A DNA stretch of 64,000 nucleotides, taken from assembly GCA_963752565.1 (NCBI GenBank), contig CAVVZC010000003.1, positions 186,001 through 250,000 of the forward strand, read 5' to 3'. The DNA comes from UBA11574 sp963752565. GTDB taxonomy: Bacteria; Desulfobacterota; Desulfobacteria; Desulfobacterales; UBA11574. Within the stretch, counting starts at the first letter, position 1. Each line of letters begins with the position of its first letter. The notes below the pieces were generated by a model. It was not told the DNA's origin, searched no databases, and saw only the letters and a list, made by a program, of their open reading frames with translations. The position numbers and the translations under genes are program-made. Below are positions 61,246 through 64,000 of the stretch, one piece after another.

Positions 61246-61989
61246 ATGGAAATTCAAAAACCCCTTTTAAAAGTTTGCAACCTGAATGTTCATTACGGAG
61301 ACATTCAGGTGCTGAAAAAGATAAATCTGTCGGTATGCGCTAATCAAATCATTTCCGTTGTTGGCGTCAACGGTTCGGGAAAGACCACTTTAATGAAGGC
61401 CATCGCGGGGATTCTCCGGCCCATCAAAGGGGTGATCCATTATCAACATGAGGAGATACAAACGCTTCCGGTATACGATGTGGTTCGCCGTGGTCTGGTT
61501 TATGTGCCCGAGGGAATGAATGTCTTCCCTTTCATGAGCGTGTTGGAAAACCTGGATATTGGTGCCTACGTGGCCAGAGAAAAAAAACAGGACCGACTTT
61601 CCTTTGTTTTTGAAATCTTTCCCGTACTTGCCGAGAAACAGCGACAAATGGCCGGAACTTTGAGTGGCGGCCAGAAAAGAATGCTGACGATTGCTCGCGG
61701 TCTGATGAGCGATCCCCGCCTTATTCTTTTGGATGATCCATTTCTGGGACTGGCGCCAAGGGATGTGAATCGGCTGTGCAATACCTTTAGACAGATCCGC
61801 AGTCACGGTGTAACGCTGTTTTTGGCCGGTCAGCATGTTCGCCGAATCCTGAGGGTGGCGACCAAGTCGTTTCTAATAGAAGAAGGTAAAATAACACTTT
61901 CCGGCAGCGGAGAACAGCTCATGGGACATCCGCACTTGCGTGAAACTCTCTTTGGGATTGTCGCGGAATCCGGAGTTGAAATCCCGTGA
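61246..61989 (+). CDS. livF: branched-chain amino-acid type ABC transporter ATPase LivF
   Basis: A 247-residue ABC ATPase with Walker A VGVNGSGKTTLMKAI, signature GTLSGGQKRMLTIARGLMSD, Walker B LILLDDPFLGLAP and the short LivF-type C-terminus. In LivF the catalytic Glu after Walker B is usually E; here DDP places an Asp followed by Pro, which could lower hydrolysis. The ATG at MEIQKPLLK has an AAGGA site. Completes the transporter. Confidence 0.92.
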   Translation: MEIQKPLLKVCNLNVHYGDIQVLKKINLSVCANQIISVVGVNGSGKTTLMKAIAGILRPIKGVIHYQHEEIQTLPVYDVVRRGLVYVPEGMNVFPFMSVLENLDIGAYVAREKKQDRLSFVFEIFPVLAEKQRQMAGTLSGGQKRMLTIARGLMSDPRLILLDDPFLGLAPRDVNRLCNTFRQIRSHGVTLFLAGQHVRRILRVATKSFLIEEGKITLSGSGEQLMGHPHLRETLFGIVAESGVEIP

Positions 61990-62111
61990 CAGCTAAAATC
62001 TGCAATCCTGAACTTCAAAAAGATTCTATTGACTTAATACATAACTTTAGAATATTATTCATTTAATGATCTGTTTTTAGCATTTTTTATTCTAATATTG
62101 GAGGTTAAACA

Positions 62112-62516
62112 ATGACCGAGGAACTCAAACCAGGTATCACCCATGAAATAGAACGAGAAACCACCGAAGACATGTCGGCGCAAAAGGTCTTCCCCTATGT
62201 ACCCCATGTCTATGCCACAAGCGTGATGGTTGGGCATATGGAAGCGGTTTGTGCCGAAATGGTCCTCCCTCACCTCGGTGAAGGTGAGCAAACCGTTGGC
62301 ATCGGAATGCAATTCTCCCACATAGCAGCTACGCCTCTTGGAATGAAAGTTCGATTCAGCGCCAAATTGATCGAGGTGGACGGCCGAAAATTAGTTTTCG
62401 AAGTGGAAGGCTTTGATGAGGCGGACAAGATCGGAAAGGCTACCCACCAGCGCTTTATTATCAATGCTGAAAAATTTAACAGCAATGTAGCCAAAAAGGC
62501 AGAAAAAGCATTATAG
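62112..62516 (+). CDS. hotdog-fold acyl-CoA thioesterase
   Basis: A 134-residue hotdog protein similar to fluoroacetyl-CoA thioesterase-like enzymes (MVGHMEAVCAEMVLPHLGEG, then THIAATPLGM-type SHIAATPLGMKVRF). These hydrolyse short or unusual acyl-CoA esters. The His in SHIAATP and Glu in HMEAVC are the expected active-site residues. TTGGAGG precedes the ATG. It may release CoA from dead-end products of the CoA pathways nearby. Confidence 0.87.
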   Translation: MTEELKPGITHEIERETTEDMSAQKVFPYVPHVYATSVMVGHMEAVCAEMVLPHLGEGEQTVGIGMQFSHIAATPLGMKVRFSAKLIEVDGRKLVFEVEGFDEADKIGKATHQRFIINAEKFNSNVAKKAEKAL

Positions 62517-62530
62517 ACGGGGGATAAAAG

Positions 62531-62979
62531 TCAGAGATCAGGGGTCAGGGATCAGGGAATGAATGGAATAAACTTGGAATGATTAAAAGTTATCGTGATT
62601 TAGAGGTTTGGCAGAAATCAATGGATTTAGTAGTGGCCTGCTATCAAATGACGAAGGAATTTCCGAAAAACGAAATTTATGGTCTTTCCAGTCAGTTACA
62701 GCGTGCGGCAGTATCGATTCCTTCAAATATTGCGGAAGGACGACATCGTCAACATAGCAAAGAGTTCCTTCAGCATCTTTCAATAGCTTACGGCTCGCTG
62801 GCGGAACTTGAGACTCATATACAAATAGCAGGACGTTTAAACTACATGAACGAGAATCAAATTAAGAAGGTGTTGGATAAAACAGCTGAGATAGGGCGAA
62901 TACTTAATGGCTTACGAAAATCTATTGAGAAAAAGATCTGATTCCTTTAACCCCTGGCCCCTGATCCCTGACCCCTGAC
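62531..62979. mobile_element. stem D inverted repeat enclosing a four-helix-bundle gene
   Basis: Left flank TCAGAGATCAGGGGTCAGGG and right flank CCCCTGATCCCTGACCCCTG are inverse iterated words, the same family as at 55067. The enclosed gene is also the closest relative. It separates the thioesterase gene from the ADP-forming ligase. Confidence 0.85.
62579..62941 (+). CDS. four-helix-bundle protein
   Basis: A 120-residue S23/intervening-sequence family protein, with IKSYRDLEVWQKSMDLVVAC, SSQLQRAAVSIPSNIAEGRH and SIAYGSLAELETHIQIAGRL. It differs from the copy at 55133 by scattered substitutions, so the two are old enough to diverge but share the same stem words. The start is ATG or TTG within a few codons. 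Passenger role likely. Confidence 0.93.
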   Translation: MIKSYRDLEVWQKSMDLVVACYQMTKEFPKNEIYGLSSQLQRAAVSIPSNIAEGRHRQHSKEFLQHLSIAYGSLAELETHIQIAGRLNYMNENQIKKVLDKTAEIGRILNGLRKSIEKKI

Positions 62980-63010
62980 AGCTTTTAATTAAAACTATTG
63001 GAGGTGAACC

Positions 63011-64000
63011 ATGGCAGTGACGGATCCGATACGCCAGCTGGATGCTATTCTTAAACCTAAAAGTGTGGCCGTTATCGGTGCCTCGACCAGCCCGGACAAA
63101 ATGGGCCATGAGATTCTGAAAAACATTATCGACAGCGGCTTTAAGGGAGCCGTTTATCCCATTAACCCCAAAGCCGATGTGATTCTCGATCTTCCCTGTC
63201 ACAAAAGTGTCAAAGACATTGCCGAAGCTCCGGACCTCGCTGTTATTATCATTCCAGCTCGGTTTGTGCCCCAGACCGTTCAGGAATGCGGTGAAGCCGG
63301 TGTCAAAGGCGCGGTGATCATTACCGGCGGTTTTGCCGAGGCGGATGACGAAGGGGAACAGCTTCAGAACCAGGTGGTCGAAGCCGCCCAAAAATTCGGT
63401 GTTCGTATTATCGGGCCCAACTGCCAGGGGGTAAACAATCCCCATCACCCCTTGTGTGCGTCCTGGCCCCTGCTCACCTACCAGGGCAAGATCGCACTCA
63501 TTTCCCAGAGCGGTACGGTGGGCGCCGCCATGATGGACTGGTTATCCGAGGATAAGCTTGGGACTGCCAGTTTCGTCAGTATGGGCAACCGGGCCGACGT
63601 CGATGAAGCTGATCTTATCGCCTATTTCAACCAGGACCCGAACACCGAGGTTATTGCTGCTTATATCGAAGGGATAAAGCGCCCCGAGCAGTTTATTCAA
63701 ATCGGTGGAACAGCTTCAAAAGCCGCTGGTGGTTCTCAAATCCGGCCGGACTCCCAAAGGAAAGGTTGCGGCCGAGTCCCACACCAAGGCTTTGGCCGGT
63801 GCTGATGCTATCTATGAAGCCCTTTTTGCAAAATATAACATTTGCAGGGCTTACACGGCAGAAGAGTTTTACGACTATGCCAAGGCCCTGGCTTATCTGA
63901 AACCACCAAAAGGCAATCGTATTCTTTTTATCACCACATCCGGAGGTGCCGCTATTCTGGCAACGGATCAGGCTGAACAAGAAGGTTTAGACGTTTCTCC
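63011..64000 (+). CDS. ADP-forming acyl-CoA synthetase (acetate-CoA ligase type), partial and frameshifted
   Basis: The N-terminal CoA-binding and ligase-alpha domains of an NDP-forming acyl-CoA synthetase: LDAILKPKSVAVIGASTSPD, GYPINPK-like VYPINPKADVILDLP, IIGPNCQGVNNPHHPLCASW and ISQSGTVGAAMMDWL with the region of the phospho-histidine site downstream. The frame stops at 63805, but near 63706 an extra G shifts it; corrected, it continues VEQLQKPLVVLKSGRTPKGK past the end of the window. It couples acyl-CoA cleavage to ATP synthesis or the reverse. A TTGGAGG site precedes the ATG. The 3' end is outside the window. Confidence 0.85.

Overview
The window looks like a chromosomal contig from a strictly anaerobic, probably sulfate-reducing Desulfobacterota-type bacterium. 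This is inferred from the gene order trmD / SPOUT methylase / rplS / rnhB / yraN / rsmI, a very large 2-hydroxyacyl-CoA dehydratase activase, several CoA-transferases and CoA ligases, a branched-chain amino-acid type ABC transporter next to acyl-CoA genes, and FeS/radical enzymes. No organism name can be read from the DNA alone.

Layout. 1-2.3 kb: the 3' part of lon, then a tRNA block (Val, two degenerate Glu-like copies, Asp) with a GIY-YIG nuclease ORF set between two copies of the tRNA-Asp 3' end. 2.3-8 kb: metabolic genes on the minus strand (AcuI-type reductase, membrane protein, succinate-semialdehyde-type dehydrogenase, DUF401 permease, phosphopantetheinyl transferase). 8-14.4 kb: a conserved minus-strand translation operon (ffh, rpsP, khpA, rimM, trmD, SPOUT methylase, rplS, rnhB, yraN, rsmI) carrying two copies of a MITE-like repeat. 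14.5-22.8 kb: rlmN, a PP-loop protein, nth, a hybrid sensor kinase, a CaiB-type CoA-transferase, DUF3108 and HD proteins. 23-31.6 kb: a 1486-residue activase/dehydratase fusion, a U32 peptidase, a phosphatase, a histone-deacetylase-like hydrolase and a Phd/PIN toxin-antitoxin pair. 31.6-36 kb: small genes and a SlyD-type isomerase.

36-42.9 kb holds the most unusual cluster: an E1-like enzyme with two Rossmann-type domains, an E2-like protein, a ClpX-like AAA+ unfoldase and a JAMM/MPN protease with an intact metal motif, together with four small proteins of unknown function. It reads as a prokaryotic ubiquitin-like conjugation, unfolding and deconjugation system. 43-46.3 kb holds small zinc-ribbon and unknown genes and an MBL-TPR protein. 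46.4-53.6 kb is a GC-richer catabolic locus: a minus-strand operon of two CaiB-type CoA-transferases plus five small orphan proteins, divergent from an aryl/acyl-CoA ligase across a 1.1 kb leader. 54-64 kb: an MBL hydrolase, a complete liv-type ABC transporter, a hotdog thioesterase and an ADP-forming acyl-CoA synthetase running off the end.

Two themes cut across the window. First, from about 28 kb on, many gene junctions contain long inverted repeats whose arms are built from short iterated words. Several unrelated word families are present. Four of these stems enclose a four-helix-bundle gene (23S rRNA intervening-sequence protein family) and one encloses a GxxExxY nuclease-like gene; others are empty. 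These resemble non-autonomous elements confined to gene boundaries. Second, single-base frameshifts are concentrated after about 32 kb (YkgJ, ClpX-like, both CoA-transferases, the CoA ligase, the livK 3' end, the ADP-forming ligase and others). Several lie in homopolymers, so sequence error or recent decay must be resolved before calling pseudogenes.
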